A stretch of 64,000 nt of DNA from Paracrocinitomix sp040880585 (GTDB lineage Bacteria; Bacteroidota; Bacteroidia; Flavobacteriales_D; Crocinitomicaceae): contig JBBDID010000056.1 of NCBI GenBank assembly GCA_040880585.1, forward strand, positions 9,493 to 73,492, in the 5' to 3' direction. Positions within the stretch are counted from its first letter, which is position 1. Each line of letters begins with the position of its first letter. A program made the translations under genes and the position numbers. The notes beneath the pieces are model-generated. The model was not told the DNA's origin. It was given only the letters and a program-made list of their open reading frames with translations, and made no database searches. Positions 38,896 to 48,606 of this stretch are shown here, piece by piece.

Positions 38896-41718
38896 TTATT
38901 GCTTTACAAATTTTTCAATCCTCTTTATTCCAGACTCTGTTTGAACTTTAAGAAAGTACAGGCCGGGCTGAAAATTTTCAATCATTAGTTGAGTTGAAGT
39001 CTGATTTGAAGTTCCTGACTGAATTATCTTTCCGGACAGATCATAAATCAACCAATTGAATGATTCATTAAAATGAGTGATCAATGTAATTTGTTCTTTA
39101 GATGGATTGGGATATATAAAGATCGCTTCTTTCTCCGTTTTTGTTACCTCCTCCACTCCAACTCCTGTCACGCCATCATAGATAGGCAAGGTAATTTGGC
39201 TGGGGTAGGAAGGGGAAAAATGAATAGCATTTTCAGCAACTCTGGGACTGTAAGTAGTTGAATTATAAGTATAGGTCTGTCCATCTCCCGGAGATCTACG
39301 GAAGAAATCACCTTCTTCTATCGGAACATTGGGATTACTTTGATAACGTGGAGAATTGCTACTGGATATTAATACTTTAATTTTGTGATTATGACCAAAA
39401 GTATAGGCAATTGGAAGTAATTTGAACTCGTATTCATAAACGGTTCCCGACTGTATATTACTGTAGGGAATGGAATCGTCATCTATTCCATTTGCGAGTT
39501 GTTGGGCATAATCTCTGGCTCTGGCGTTTACTGCACCCTCTACAACATACACTTCTTCTCCGGTAGGATAAACGTCCAATATTCGCACGAAAAAATCCGT
39601 GTCTGTAGATCCGATAGGCCCGCTTTGTGGCGTTGAAGTGGCAAATATTTTTGCGGTTGGTACTCCTATCATACAAAGTGAATCCTGAATGGGATCTGAT
39701 TCAAATTTCAACACATCCGGACGATCCATAGTGTATGAGGCATTATTCACATGTGCATAGTTAACCGGTCCAGCAGTAACACCGGTATTTTGAGGATTTT
39801 GTATACCTAAATTTCCACCGCCAATAGTTTGAACCGGATTATCCGGATCATGTAAATAAGTCAAATCTGCTTCTGTGACCATTGGAGCTGATTGGGTCAA
39901 ACTGTTATCTCCATGAAGATACCAGCTCATAGGCTGTGTTCCGGCTGCTAAAGGAAATGCATCAGCACTTTTCCAGTAATTACCGACATTTCCGTTTTGA
40001 GCGACACCGTCATTCACAGGGCCTGGCACATAAAACCGCACATTGGGAACAGCCGTAAAATCCACTTTCGGATTGACCGGATCTGAAACAGGGCTTGAGC
40101 CTGCTACCTGAATAGAACTGTCAGTCGGGATATCGAACAACAGTTGAGCCCCTCCACTGTTCAACTGCACAGGAACGCCTGAAAGGGGGCCATGACCGGT
40201 AATGTAATTGATAAAATCAGCATATGAAATGTAGTAATCACCAGAAGGCACACGAACGCTATCCGTTCCCAAGGCCTGCCATTTAAAGCTTTCCGGAATT
40301 TTTACCTGAGGTTCACCCAGGTATTTATTATCGGTATAGTTTAACAAGTATCGCAACCAATCAACCACTTCAGAATCAAATAAACTTGAAATATCTCCCA
40401 AAGAATTCAGGTCAGGTGAAATGCTGAGATCAGTAACCGAGGAAGGAAAATTAATATCCCCCACATTGCTTTCTCCAATGGTGGCATGCGTCCAGGGGCC
40501 AATAATGATTTTTTGATTAGATTGGATTTCAGAAGAGGTATTATTCATGACGTACTGATACGTATCCAGCTGTCCATCTATAAAAATATCCCACCAACCT
40601 GTTAGGTGATAAATCGGCAACTCGAGATGGGTGTACCGATTGATCATTCCATTTGGATCAGAATTTCCACTGGCATTGACAAAGGCTTTACTTGCATCTA
40701 CATCCCATCTTCTATCATAATTTGGGTACATTCCGGTAAATCCATTTTGATCCGGAACAGTGGTTATCATGTCCAGGGCATCTTCATAAACTTGCCCGGC
40801 AGGAATATTACCATAATCAAAAATAGAATGTACATCATTATGGATGTCATTATCAGAGGGGATAGTAGTTGTATTATGTTGTAACTGACCTGTCAGCCAG
40901 CCCTGAACCAAACCTTGTCTAAAAACACCATTGTGTTGGAGCACACTATGAAACTGTTCGTTGGTCGCTACAATCGGTATAAGACCTTTCAAACCATCTG
41001 TAGAAACATCATTTTTGATTGTTGAAGCCGCTTGATATTGCGTATTCCCTAAAGCTGAAGCACCAAACATGGCAATATCTCCATTGTATACCTTATCGTG
41101 GATATCGTTTATTCCATCTGCATTTAAATCATACCATTTATACAGGCTATCCATAATAAAAGTAATAGCATCTTTACCGTCTTTATGAAAATTTCCATTT
41201 TTCGGATCATTCAATGGTGTCACATCTAAAATATGTCCACTGCCCGGATGGTACGAATTCTTTTCCCAGGCATCTGAATACATAGGTAAGTATACCCCTT
41301 CAGATTCATAGCGGCCTCTCATATCCTGGAGGGCATAAGCGTACCCTAAAAAATTCATATAGACACCAAAAATATCATACGTTCCTTTACCGTAAGGAGT
41401 TCTGGTAAAAACTAAGGGTAATTTGTATTTATTGGGTACCTGATTTCCATTTTCTGTCGGATACACAAAGAGTTGGGTTCCTTTCGGGATTAATTCTATG
41501 GTATACAGGTTTCCCCCTACATCTACTTGCGTTGAAACAGAATCAGAAATGACCGGTAAATAAATGTCTGTAGCCAATTTTGTACCATCCGCCATGGTAA
41601 AAGGGACGGTAACAATTGTAGTGAACTCTGTAATGGTATCTAACATCCCGTTATTGTTAGATTGAGTAAAAGCCGATAGTGATGTCAGGCATAGAATTAA
41701 AAAGGTGATTTTTTTCAT
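38896..41718 (-). CDS. CocE/NonD-family hydrolase with T9SS sorting domain
   Basis: About 940 residues. Signal peptide (M-K-K-I-T-F-L-I-L-C-L-T-S-L-S-A-F), an X-Pro dipeptidyl-peptidase/CocE alpha/beta-hydrolase domain with nucleophile G-A-S-A-L-G and active-site region I-I-G-P-W-T-H-A, a C-terminal jelly-roll domain (X-Pro dipeptidyl-peptidase C type, about 650-850), and a T9SS type A signal over the last 80 residues (F-I-Y-P-N-P-S-K-E-Q, Y-D-L-S-G-K-I-I, P-G-L-Y-F-L-K-V). A calcium loop-like D-L-N-A-D-G-I-N-D occurs in the hydrolase. A secreted esterase or peptidase acting outside the cell. ATG 41718 starts the signal peptide; upstream codons are leader. Confidence 0.9.
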   Translation of the reverse strand: MKKITFLILCLTSLSAFTQSNNNGMLDTITEFTTIVTVPFTMADGTKLATDIYLPVISDSVSTQVDVGGNLYTIELIPKGTQLFVYPTENGNQVPNKYKLPLVFTRTPYGKGTYDIFGVYMNFLGYAYALQDMRGRYESEGVYLPMYSDAWEKNSYHPGSGHILDVTPLNDPKNGNFHKDGKDAITFIMDSLYKWYDLNADGINDIHDKVYNGDIAMFGASALGNTQYQAASTIKNDVSTDGLKGLIPIVATNEQFHSVLQHNGVFRQGLVQGWLTGQLQHNTTTIPSDNDIHNDVHSIFDYGNIPAGQVYEDALDMITTVPDQNGFTGMYPNYDRRWDVDASKAFVNASGNSDPNGMINRYTHLELPIYHLTGWWDIFIDGQLDTYQYVMNNTSSEIQSNQKIIIGPWTHATIGESNVGDINFPSSVTDLSISPDLNSLGDISSLFDSEVVDWLRYLLNYTDNKYLGEPQVKIPESFKWQALGTDSVRVPSGDYYISYADFINYITGHGPLSGVPVQLNSGGAQLLFDIPTDSSIQVAGSSPVSDPVNPKVDFTAVPNVRFYVPGPVNDGVAQNGNVGNYWKSADAFPLAAGTQPMSWYLHGDNSLTQSAPMVTEADLTYLHDPDNPVQTIGGGNLGIQNPQNTGVTAGPVNYAHVNNASYTMDRPDVLKFESDPIQDSLCMIGVPTAKIFATSTPQSGPIGSTDTDFFVRILDVYPTGEEVYVVEGAVNARARDYAQQLANGIDDDSIPYSNIQSGTVYEYEFKLLPIAYTFGHNHKIKVLISSSNSPRYQSNPNVPIEEGDFFRRSPGDGQTYTYNSTTYSPRVAENAIHFSPSYPSQITLPIYDGVTGVGVEEVTKTEKEAIFIYPNPSKEQITLITHFNESFNWLIYDLSGKIIQSGTSNQTSTQLMIENFQPGLYFLKVQTESGIKRIEKFVKQ

Positions 41719-42156
41719 AGGGGGATGGATGCTTTGCTCAAAGACGAATAAAGACAGTAATAAGTTGTACATGACGTGAGTTTGGTATCACCCCATTGTG
41801 TTTATTATTGAAGAAACATTAATAACAAGTAATACCACCCAGTGGTTTGACTTCACTGGAGCAATATCAATCGATAGTATAAATCCTGAATTATATTATA
41901 ACCATGCTGTGGTATTATCTGGTCTTGATAAAGGCCGGAGCACGTTAATAAAGACGTTCCTGTGTCAGTCTCTACTATTAGTTTTATGGGGAGTAAGGTT
42001 GGGTACTCAAGTAAAACTAACTCGTAAATGGCCACCCGTTGAAATGCTTTTATCAAAACATCACCCGCACTTATTCCCCCTTTCAAATCATAATAAATTC
42101 TTAAATTAGCAAGAGATGAACAGAGTGGCCCCCACTCCTCGCTAAAACCAACCATT
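41719..42156. other. intergenic region, no supported gene
   Basis: About 440 bp between divergent genes. A 103-codon open frame at 41798-42109 has an odd composition and no recognisable pattern and is not annotated. No clear promoter box, hairpin or RNA gene was found. Confidence 0.45.
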
Positions 42157-42633
42157 ATGCACCGCATTTTATTTCCCTTTCTTTTACTTTTATTAACGGC
42201 TTGTGGCGGCAAAGATCAGTCAGGTGCAGAGGGGAAATGGATTCAGGGAAATGAAGAGGAAAAGTTAGAAACCATAGAAAGGCAATTCCGCGGTTTTGAT
42301 AAGGCCATGGTAGAAACGGGCTACCGTTACCAAGAGCTTTACTGGGCCGGACAGGATGAAAATTGGGAATACGCCAATTATCAGCTAGAAAAAATCCGAA
42401 CAGCCATTGAGTCCGGACTACAGCGCCGCCCCAAGCGGGAAGAATCAGCTCAACATTTTCTAACGGTTGCTCTGCCTGAAATGGAATTATCTGTTCAGGA
42501 AAAAGATACCGTAGCATTCAATCAGGGTTTTAAAATGTTGACCGCAAATTGTAATGCCTGTCATGCTATGGAAAGTGTTCCTCACTTCATGGTGAAAACT
42601 CCGCTTCACCGTGCTTCTCCTATTCGAAAATAA
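42157..42633 (+). CDS. cytochrome c-like lipoprotein (single CxxCH)
   Basis: 158 residues, lipobox L-L-T-A-C followed by GGKDQSG. Predicted all-helical (E-T-I-E-R-Q-F-R-G-F-D-K-A-M, W-A-G-Q-D-E-N-W-E-Y-A-N-Y), ending with a haem-binding C-N-A-C-H near residue 130 and a Met-containing tail (H-F-M-V-K-T-P). The four-helix layout with a C-terminal CxxCH resembles cytochrome c'-like proteins. Probably a periplasmic electron carrier or sensor; partners unknown. It ends 7 bp before the convergent proA. Confidence 0.75.
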   Translation: MHRILFPFLLLLLTACGGKDQSGAEGKWIQGNEEEKLETIERQFRGFDKAMVETGYRYQELYWAGQDENWEYANYQLEKIRTAIESGLQRRPKREESAQHFLTVALPEMELSVQEKDTVAFNQGFKMLTANCNACHAMESVPHFMVKTPLHRASPIRK

Positions 42634-42640
42634 GCTGGGA

Positions 42641-43840
42641 TCATTCTCTTATTTGCCCGTCTCCGTGAACATAGTACTTATTGGTCACCAATTGTTTTAA
42701 GCCCAATGGTCCACGGTGGTGTAGCTTGTCAGTGCTTATAGCCAGCTCTGCTCCCACACCCATTTGACCACCGTCTGTAAATCGTGTAGAGGCATTGTGA
42801 TAGACCGCTGCACTGTCTACCTGCTCCATAAAAACTGCTGCTTCTTCTTTACTTTCGGTAAGAATGGTATTTGAATGTCCTCCCGAATAATGATTGATCT
42901 TTTCAATGGCGTCATCCAATCCATCAGCTGAACCGATTGCCGCTTTCATGGCTAAAAACTCCTCAAACCAAACCGCTTCATCTTCAATAACTGCTTTAGA
43001 ATCCAATTTATCCGTAATTTCTTTGGCTGACACCAGTTTTACTCCGCTTTTTATTAATTCAGATTCAATTTTTCTGAGTACCTGATCAAAATCCTGATGG
43101 TTCTTATCTACCAAAATCTTATCCAGGGCATTGCAGCCTGAAATCTTATTCGTTTTGGCGTTTAAAATCACTTTAATGGCTTTATCTATATCTGCGCGGG
43201 CAGATACGTACGCAAAATTATTTCCCCGTCCACTGATCAATACAGCACACCTGGCATGCTCTTTCACAAAATCAATCAGTCTCTCGCCTCCTCTGGGGAC
43301 AATTAAATCCAGAGGTTGGTCAGGATTTCTTAAAAAATCCTGGGTAGCGGTTCTATCCATTTTTAAATACTGTATCCAATTTTCTTCCAGTCCGTTATCC
43401 TTTAAAGCCTTGTGCCAGCATTCTACCAGTTTTTCATTACTGTTATGGGCTTCTTTTCCTCCTTTTAATAAAATCTTATTATTAGCTTTAAACGCTAATA
43501 CAGCTGCTTCAATGGTAACATCCGGCCGCGATTCATAAATGATCATGATCGTACCAAAAGGAGCTGTTTTATTAATAATATTCAGTCCATTATCCAGGGT
43601 GTCTTCACTGATAATCGCACCTACGGGATCTGCTTGTTCTTTCACTTCTTTTACTGCCCGTATCATATCATCTACCTTTTTACTATCCACCACTAAACGA
43701 TCATATAATGCCTGGTCATCCCTGTCAAAATCTATCAGGTCTTTTCCATTGGCCGCTATGATTTCTTCCCGTTCTGCATCCAGATAGTCGATCATGGATT
43801 GTAAAACTTTATTTTTCTTTTCTGTACTCAATAATATCAT
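42641..43840 (-). CDS. proA: gamma-glutamyl phosphate reductase
   Basis: ProA, about 399 residues, NADPH-dependent reduction of gamma-glutamyl phosphate to glutamate semialdehyde in proline synthesis. An aldehyde dehydrogenase fold with I-I-Y-E-S-R-P-D-V-T, L-I-V-P-R-G-G, the catalytic Cys in I-S-G-C-N-A-L-D, and G-V-G-A-E-L-A-I-S-T near the C-terminus. ATG 43840 is preferred; the extension to 43864 would start at TTG. It follows proB by 20 bp. Confidence 0.94.
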   Translation of the reverse strand: MILLSTEKKNKVLQSMIDYLDAEREEIIAANGKDLIDFDRDDQALYDRLVVDSKKVDDMIRAVKEVKEQADPVGAIISEDTLDNGLNIINKTAPFGTIMIIYESRPDVTIEAAVLAFKANNKILLKGGKEAHNSNEKLVECWHKALKDNGLEENWIQYLKMDRTATQDFLRNPDQPLDLIVPRGGERLIDFVKEHARCAVLISGRGNNFAYVSARADIDKAIKVILNAKTNKISGCNALDKILVDKNHQDFDQVLRKIESELIKSGVKLVSAKEITDKLDSKAVIEDEAVWFEEFLAMKAAIGSADGLDDAIEKINHYSGGHSNTILTESKEEAAVFMEQVDSAAVYHNASTRFTDGGQMGVGAELAISTDKLHHRGPLGLKQLVTNKYYVHGDGQIRE

Positions 43841-43860
43841 CTTATTCTCTGTTTTTCTAT

Positions 43861-44703
43861 TCAAATTATATTTTTGGAGGTGTGGTCCTGTTCGTTATCA
43901 TTAGACACCCGGGTTCCTACATTTTTTCCTTTTACGATATCGATAATGACATCTTTTTTTTTGCCATTTGCGATATAGGTAGGGATATCTTTTGCTGCAG
44001 TCTTTTTTGCCACATTGATTTTTGATTTCATCCCTCCTCTTCCTTCTCCTTCTTTTTTAATGGATTCCTGCACGTATTGTTCTACTTTCTGATTCGTTGT
44101 GATCGAGCGGATAACATGGGTGTCATCATGTTCAGGATGACCATCAAATATTCCATCCGTATCTGTCAGCAAAATCAGTAAGTCTGCATGGATGAGTTCA
44201 GCTACCAGACTGGCTAATTCATCATTATCGGTAAACATAGACATGGAGAGTGAAACGGCATCATCTTCATTGGCAATTGGAATAATCCCCTGACTGATGA
44301 GCCCTTCGTAACAATTGATCATGTTCTCCCGGTGTTTTCCATGGTCAAAATCCCGCTTGGTGGCCAAGATCTGTGCGCACCGCATACCGTAATCGTGAAA
44401 AATGCTGTAATAGTGGCGCATCATTCTCGGTTGGCCGACAGCAGAATATACCTGTCTCCGAATGGTTTTATCTTTGATGGTATTGTTACGCAAGACTTCT
44501 TTTCCGGCGATCACAGATCCTGAAGATATCAATACGCAAAATATATCTTCTTCATACAAACGTGCAATTTGATTGACCAAGTGCTTTAAAATAGGTCCCA
44601 CAATGCGATTGTCTTTGTTCACCATCACATTGGTACCTACTTTTACAACTACTCTTTTTTTGTATACTCTTTCTCCTTCCATAATATTTTTAATGGTTGT
44701 CAT
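43861..44703 (-). CDS. proB: glutamate 5-kinase
   Basis: ProB, about 280 residues, phosphorylates glutamate in the first step of proline synthesis; an amino acid kinase fold with V-V-K-V-G-T-N-V, L-I-S-S-G-S-V-I-A-G, N-E-D-D-A-V, F-T-D-N-D-E-L-A-S-L-V-A, L-T-D-T-D-G-I-F. The C-terminal PUA domain of E. coli ProB is absent, as in other shorter forms. ATG 44703 is used; 44682 (M-E-G-E-R-V-Y) is an alternative, and the TTG at 44733 is unlikely. A -7 box at 44879-44886 implies a leader of about 170 nt. Confidence 0.92.
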   Translation of the reverse strand: MTTIKNIMEGERVYKKRVVVKVGTNVMVNKDNRIVGPILKHLVNQIARLYEEDIFCVLISSGSVIAGKEVLRNNTIKDKTIRRQVYSAVGQPRMMRHYYSIFHDYGMRCAQILATKRDFDHGKHRENMINCYEGLISQGIIPIANEDDAVSLSMSMFTDNDELASLVAELIHADLLILLTDTDGIFDGHPEHDDTHVIRSITTNQKVEQYVQESIKKEGEGRGGMKSKINVAKKTAAKDIPTYIANGKKKDVIIDIVKGKNVGTRVSNDNEQDHTSKNII

Positions 44704-44878
44704 TTTTTGAAGGCATGCGATTCTTATGGACAAGGAAGTTACATCCGGGATAGCCAGTACAGCAATTACATAGCTAAGACATTATGATTGGATCTGCCCG
44801 CTTATCAATCAGGGCCGCTTTAAATATCGTTTGAGTCTGTCCAATACACTCACATGGGCTTGTCAAAGAAAACCGTTA

Positions 44879-44886
44879 CAAATATA
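44879..44886 (-). promoter_or_regulatory. -7 box of proBA
   Basis: TATATTTG on the minus strand. The -33 part is not obvious. Transcription from here would leave an unusually long leader before proB. Confidence 0.45.
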
Positions 44887-45012
44887 CGCATCAAATAGCG
44901 AAAAAGCCAGTAAATTCGGAACTTTCACAGAAAACAACAGCCTCAGAAAATCACATTCCCCCTTCATTCAGATCGTCAAAAAAGAGTATCTTTTATGGGT
45001 ATTGATGGATTC

Positions 45013-45501
45013 TTAGTTCTCAAACTGCTCTCGTAAGCCGTCAAAAATCCGAATGACAGCAGGACAGACCGCTGTATTTTTCAGGCTGATGTCTAGCAAT
45101 TGATAGAACTTTTTTCGGTTGGTGTGCGGATAGCCTCTACAAGCCAGAGGTCGGGCTTCATAAACTGAGCAATAGTGATCTTCGCCCAAAAAAGGGCAAG
45201 GCGCCGACCTGAACACATATTCTCCGTCAGTATCCATTTCCATGTAGCGTTCAATCAGCTCAGAAGGTTTTATTTTCAGAAATCCGGACAATCGATCAAT
45301 ATCGCGTTCATGCATACCCGGACTGGTAGTTTTGCAGCAATTGGCACAGCTCAGGCAATCAATTTCATCAAAAGTAGAATCGTGTAGTTCCTGTACGCAA
45401 GCATCCAACCCTTTTGGTTTGGTCTTTTTAAGGGTTTTTACCAATTTTCGGTTCTTTTTTTGATCCTGCTCTCCCCTTTTGAGTTCCTTTTCTACATCCA
45501 T
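45013..45501 (-). CDS. YkgJ-family cysteine cluster protein
   Basis: 162 residues. The N-terminus is basic; the core has C-L-S-C-A-N-C-C near residue 55, then C-P-F-L-G ... C-S-V-Y-E-A-R-P-L-A-C-R-G-Y-P, the pattern of the YkgJ/UPF0153 zinc- or iron-chelating family (formerly Fe-S oxidoreductase). Function is unknown in any organism. It is not tightly linked with its neighbours. Confidence 0.85.
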   Translation of the reverse strand: MDVEKELKRGEQDQKKNRKLVKTLKKTKPKGLDACVQELHDSTFDEIDCLSCANCCKTTSPGMHERDIDRLSGFLKIKPSELIERYMEMDTDGEYVFRSAPCPFLGEDHYCSVYEARPLACRGYPHTNRKKFYQLLDISLKNTAVCPAVIRIFDGLREQFEN

Positions 45502-45553
45502 CTTTTCATTGCTATGAGGACATCAAATCCTTCTGCCCCTGTTTAATTACCCA

Positions 45554-47743
45554 TCAGGTAGTAAACAACAGCTCTCTCAATTTCGGCAAAGGCCACATTT
45601 CATCATCTACCATAATTTCTAATTTATCGGCATGGTAGCGAATCTCATCAAACATGGCTTTTACTTTGTCACAATAGGCATACGCCATCTCACGTTTGTC
45701 TACAATTAAGTTTGCTTTTTTTCGCTCTTCAATCATTTGATTCACCTTATCATTTAAGGTGTTGAGGTGTTTTGAGATAGATTTAACGTACTCAATTTGT
45801 GTTCTTGCCGTTCTTCTCCCCTCTTTATCACCAAACACCTGGATGATTGACTCTACATTTTCCAACAACATATTTTGGTACTCAACGGCTGCCGGAATGA
45901 TGTGATTTTTTGCTAAATCTCCAATTACACGTGCCTCTATTTGCAATTTCATGATGTAATTTTCCAATTCGATCTCGTGTCGTGCCTCTATTTCAATTTC
46001 ATTTAAAATATCCAATTTTTTAAACAAGTCTTTGGTTTCTTTTTTGCTCCATACATCCAACGCTCGGGGAGTATCTTTCAAATTAGACAAACCTCTTCGG
46101 GCTGCTTCTTTCACCCATTCTTCACTGTACCCATTTCCTTCAAAACGTATGTTTTTAGATCCTTTGATCAACAACTGCAATTCTTTTAAGATGGCTTCAT
46201 CTTTTTTATTTCCCTTTTTGATGCGCTGATCAACCGACTTTTTGAACTCTATTAGCTGATTGGCTACAATGGTATTGAGCACTGTCATGGCCTGAGCACA
46301 GTTGGCAGCAGATCCTACCGCCCTAAACTCAAATTTATTTCCCGTAAAAGCAAAAGGAGAAGTTCTGTTTCTATCAGTATTATCCAACAATAATTGCGGG
46401 ATTTTTCCAATGCTTAACTTCAACTCTGTTTTATCTTCCGGGGTCATTTTGCCGGCTTTGATACTTTTTTCCAGGTCATCCAGCATTTTGGAAAGCTGCG
46501 AGCCAATAAAAACAGAAATAATTGCCGGTGGAGCCTCATTGGCTCCCAGCCTGTGATCATTGCTTGCTGAAGCAATAGAAGCACGCAATAAATCAGCATT
46601 GTCGTGTATCGCCTTGATCGTGTTTACAAAAAAGGTCAAAAATTGCATATTTGATTTCGGATTCTTTCCGGGTTGCAATAAATTAACGCCGGTATCGGTT
46701 CCCATTGACCAATTATTATGCTTTCCTGAACCGTTAATTCCTGCATAGGGTTTTTCATGCAAAAGCACTCTGAAATTGTGTTTTCTGGCAATTTTTTCCA
46801 TGATGTCCATCAACATCAGGTTGTGGTCGTTCGCCATATTCACTTCTTCATACATGGGCGCACATTCAAATTGGTTGGGAGCTACCTCATTGTGTCGGGT
46901 AGTCACCGGAATTCCCAATTTATGGCTTTCATATTCAAATTCCCGCATGAATTCAGTGGCCCTTTCCGGAATCGATCCGAAATAATGGTCATCCAATTGT
47001 TGTCCTTTTGCCGGAGCATGTCCAAAAACTGCTCTGCCGGTCAGCAGCAAGTCAGGACGGGCACTATACAGGGCTTCATCCACCAAAAAATATTCTTGTT
47101 CCCAACCCAAAGTAGCCTTTACAGACTTTACATTTCTATCAAAGTAATGACATACGCTTTTCGCAGCCTTTTCTACCGATTGCAAGGCTTTCAAAAGCGG
47201 CATTTTGTAGTCCAACGCTTCTCCTGTGTAGGCAATAAAAACAGTTGGTATACACAGTGTTTTTCCTACAACAAATGCCGGCGAAGTAGGATCCCATGCT
47301 GTATATCCACGGGCTTCAAATGTATTTCTAATTCCACCATGCGGAAAAGAAGAAGCGTCTGGTTCTTGTTGCACCAATAAATCTCCCTCAAAGCGTTCAA
47401 TTGCTTTTCCCGGCCCCACCGGTTTAAAAAATCCGTCATGTTTTTCAGCAGTAGAACCCGTAAGCGGTTGAAACCAGTGCGTATAATGTGTAGCGCCTTT
47501 TGATATGGCCCAATCTTTCATTGCAGTTGCAATTTGATTAGCGTGTGTACGATCTACCGGCGTGCCGTGTTCAACAGCAGATTTTACAATTCGATAGGCA
47601 TCTTCTGTCAGACATTCCTGCATTTTATCTAAATGAAAGGTGTTTTCACCAAAATACTCAGAAACTCGTGTGTCAGGTGTTTTCATGTGCTGAGGAACTC
47701 TTTTTAGCACTTCTTCAAAAGCTTTACTTCTTGAAATCGACAT
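45554..47743 (-). CDS. glnN: type III glutamine synthetase
   Basis: GSIII, about 729 residues, ATP-dependent amidation of glutamate. Full-length family member: V-S-E-Y-F-G-E-N-T-F near residue 30, T-H-W-F-Q-P-L-T-G-S-T-A-E-K-H, L-G-W-E-Q-E-Y-F, N-G-S-G-K-H-N-N-W-S, N-R-T-S-P-F-A-F-T-G-N-K-F-E-F-R. This is the usual GS of many Bacteroidota and is nitrogen-regulated in relatives. ATG 47743 (M-S-I-S-R-S-K) is chosen, consistent with a -7 box at 47774-47781; a longer frame exists. A hairpin with a T tract lies upstream. Confidence 0.94.
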   Translation of the reverse strand: MSISRSKAFEEVLKRVPQHMKTPDTRVSEYFGENTFHLDKMQECLTEDAYRIVKSAVEHGTPVDRTHANQIATAMKDWAISKGATHYTHWFQPLTGSTAEKHDGFFKPVGPGKAIERFEGDLLVQQEPDASSFPHGGIRNTFEARGYTAWDPTSPAFVVGKTLCIPTVFIAYTGEALDYKMPLLKALQSVEKAAKSVCHYFDRNVKSVKATLGWEQEYFLVDEALYSARPDLLLTGRAVFGHAPAKGQQLDDHYFGSIPERATEFMREFEYESHKLGIPVTTRHNEVAPNQFECAPMYEEVNMANDHNLMLMDIMEKIARKHNFRVLLHEKPYAGINGSGKHNNWSMGTDTGVNLLQPGKNPKSNMQFLTFFVNTIKAIHDNADLLRASIASASNDHRLGANEAPPAIISVFIGSQLSKMLDDLEKSIKAGKMTPEDKTELKLSIGKIPQLLLDNTDRNRTSPFAFTGNKFEFRAVGSAANCAQAMTVLNTIVANQLIEFKKSVDQRIKKGNKKDEAILKELQLLIKGSKNIRFEGNGYSEEWVKEAARRGLSNLKDTPRALDVWSKKETKDLFKKLDILNEIEIEARHEIELENYIMKLQIEARVIGDLAKNHIIPAAVEYQNMLLENVESIIQVFGDKEGRRTARTQIEYVKSISKHLNTLNDKVNQMIEERKKANLIVDKREMAYAYCDKVKAMFDEIRYHADKLEIMVDDEMWPLPKLRELLFTT

Positions 47744-47773
47744 TTTATTGCTTGTTTTTTGTTTTTTATCTCC

Positions 47774-47781
47774 CAAAAGTA
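47774..47781 (-). promoter_or_regulatory. -7 box of glnN
   Basis: TACTTTTG on the minus strand, 31 bp upstream of ATG 47743; matches TAnnTTTG. Confidence 0.45.
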
Positions 47782-47802
47782 AAATTTTCAAGGGGGCAAA
47801 TT

Positions 47803-47830
47803 AAAAAAAAGTGTAGATACTTATCAACAC
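47803..47830 (-). terminator. hairpin with T tract upstream of glnN
   Basis: On the minus strand GTGTtGATA-AG-TATCtACAC (one T-T mismatch) is followed by eight T. It has intrinsic-terminator form but lies upstream of glnN with no minus-strand gene before it, so it either blocks antisense read-through from the hsp20 region or acts as an attenuator on a more distant promoter. Confidence 0.5.
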
Positions 47831-48026
47831 CCCCTCATTTTATTCCACAATATTGTAAAAATGAATTTTCACCTCTTTTCAACAAGTACTTTCCTTAATC
47901 ATTCAATTTGCCATATTGGCAGTTTTTAAAGGAGATACATGACACAAAGTCCGCTTTATATCCTTGGTACATAAATTGACTTACGTTCAGTGAAAAACAT
48001 TTATAAACCTTTAAAACCTTATAATT

Positions 48027-48470
48027 ATGACACTAAGAAAATATAACAAACCGTACAGCTTAAGCCATGATTTCGATCGCTTTTTTAATGACTTTTTTCT
48101 CACCCCAAAAATTATCGGAGATAGTGGCAATGACCTAATGAGTAATATTCCGGCAGTAAATATTGAAGAAGAGAATGAGCAATTTGCAATACAACTTGCA
48201 GCACCGGGAATGAAAAAAGACGACTTTAAAATTGAAATTGATGATGGAGTAATGACCATTTCCTCTGAAACCAAAGAGGAACATGAGTCGGCGAACGATA
48301 AGTTCACCCGGCGCGAATTCAATTACTCTTCATTCAGCAGAAGTTTTACGCTTCCTGAAAACATTGATGAAGATGGGGTAAAAGCGCAATATAAAGATGG
48401 GATTTTAACTATTGCGGTTCCTAAAACAAAAGAAGTTGCGCAAAAGTCACGATTAATTGACATCTCATAG
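48027..48470 (+). CDS. small heat-shock protein (Hsp20/alpha-crystallin)
   Basis: 147 residues. ATP-independent holdase. Short N-terminal arm, the alpha-crystallin domain (about 40-135: A-A-P-G-M-K-K-D-D-F-K-I-E-I, Y-S-S-F-S-R-S-F-T-L-P, Y-K-D-G-I-L-T-I-A-V-P-K) and a C-terminal I-x-I motif (L-I-D-I) used for oligomerisation. Upstream there are about 280 bp with no recognised heat-shock element. A strong terminator follows. Confidence 0.93.
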   Translation: MTLRKYNKPYSLSHDFDRFFNDFFLTPKIIGDSGNDLMSNIPAVNIEEENEQFAIQLAAPGMKKDDFKIEIDDGVMTISSETKEEHESANDKFTRREFNYSSFSRSFTLPENIDEDGVKAQYKDGILTIAVPKTKEVAQKSRLIDIS

Positions 48471-48533
48471 CGGGTAACTCCCCCCGTTTAAGACGAACAG
48501 TCAAAAAAGGGAGCTTTTCATAGTTTGATTTAC

Positions 48534-48571
48534 CCCGACTTACTGCATGGCAGTGGGTCGGGGATTTTTTC
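48534..48571 (+). terminator. rho-independent terminator of hsp20
   Basis: CCCCGAC-TT-ACTGC-ATG-GCAGT-GG-GTCGGGG followed by ATTTTTT: a long GC-rich stem with one small internal loop and a T tract. Confidence 0.92.
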
Positions 48572-48606
48572 ATCTCATCCTATTTGAAATCAGTTATTTC
48601 ACTGAT

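Noticed and set aside
41798..42109. 103-codon open frame in the gap upstream of the CocE-type gene
   Set aside because: No recognisable motif, no signal peptide, no promoter, and an opposing frame of similar length; probably chance.
44831..45016. 61-codon open frame upstream of proB
   Set aside because: It lies antisense to the presumed proB promoter and leader and has no domain or codon pattern.
46757..47380. 207-codon open frame antisense to glnN
   Set aside because: Long, but antisense to conserved glutamine synthetase motifs; a consequence of codon composition.
47927..47970. AAGGAG followed by an 11-codon frame upstream of hsp20
   Set aside because: A Shine-Dalgarno-like match is not meaningful in Bacteroidota and the frame encodes nothing recognisable.
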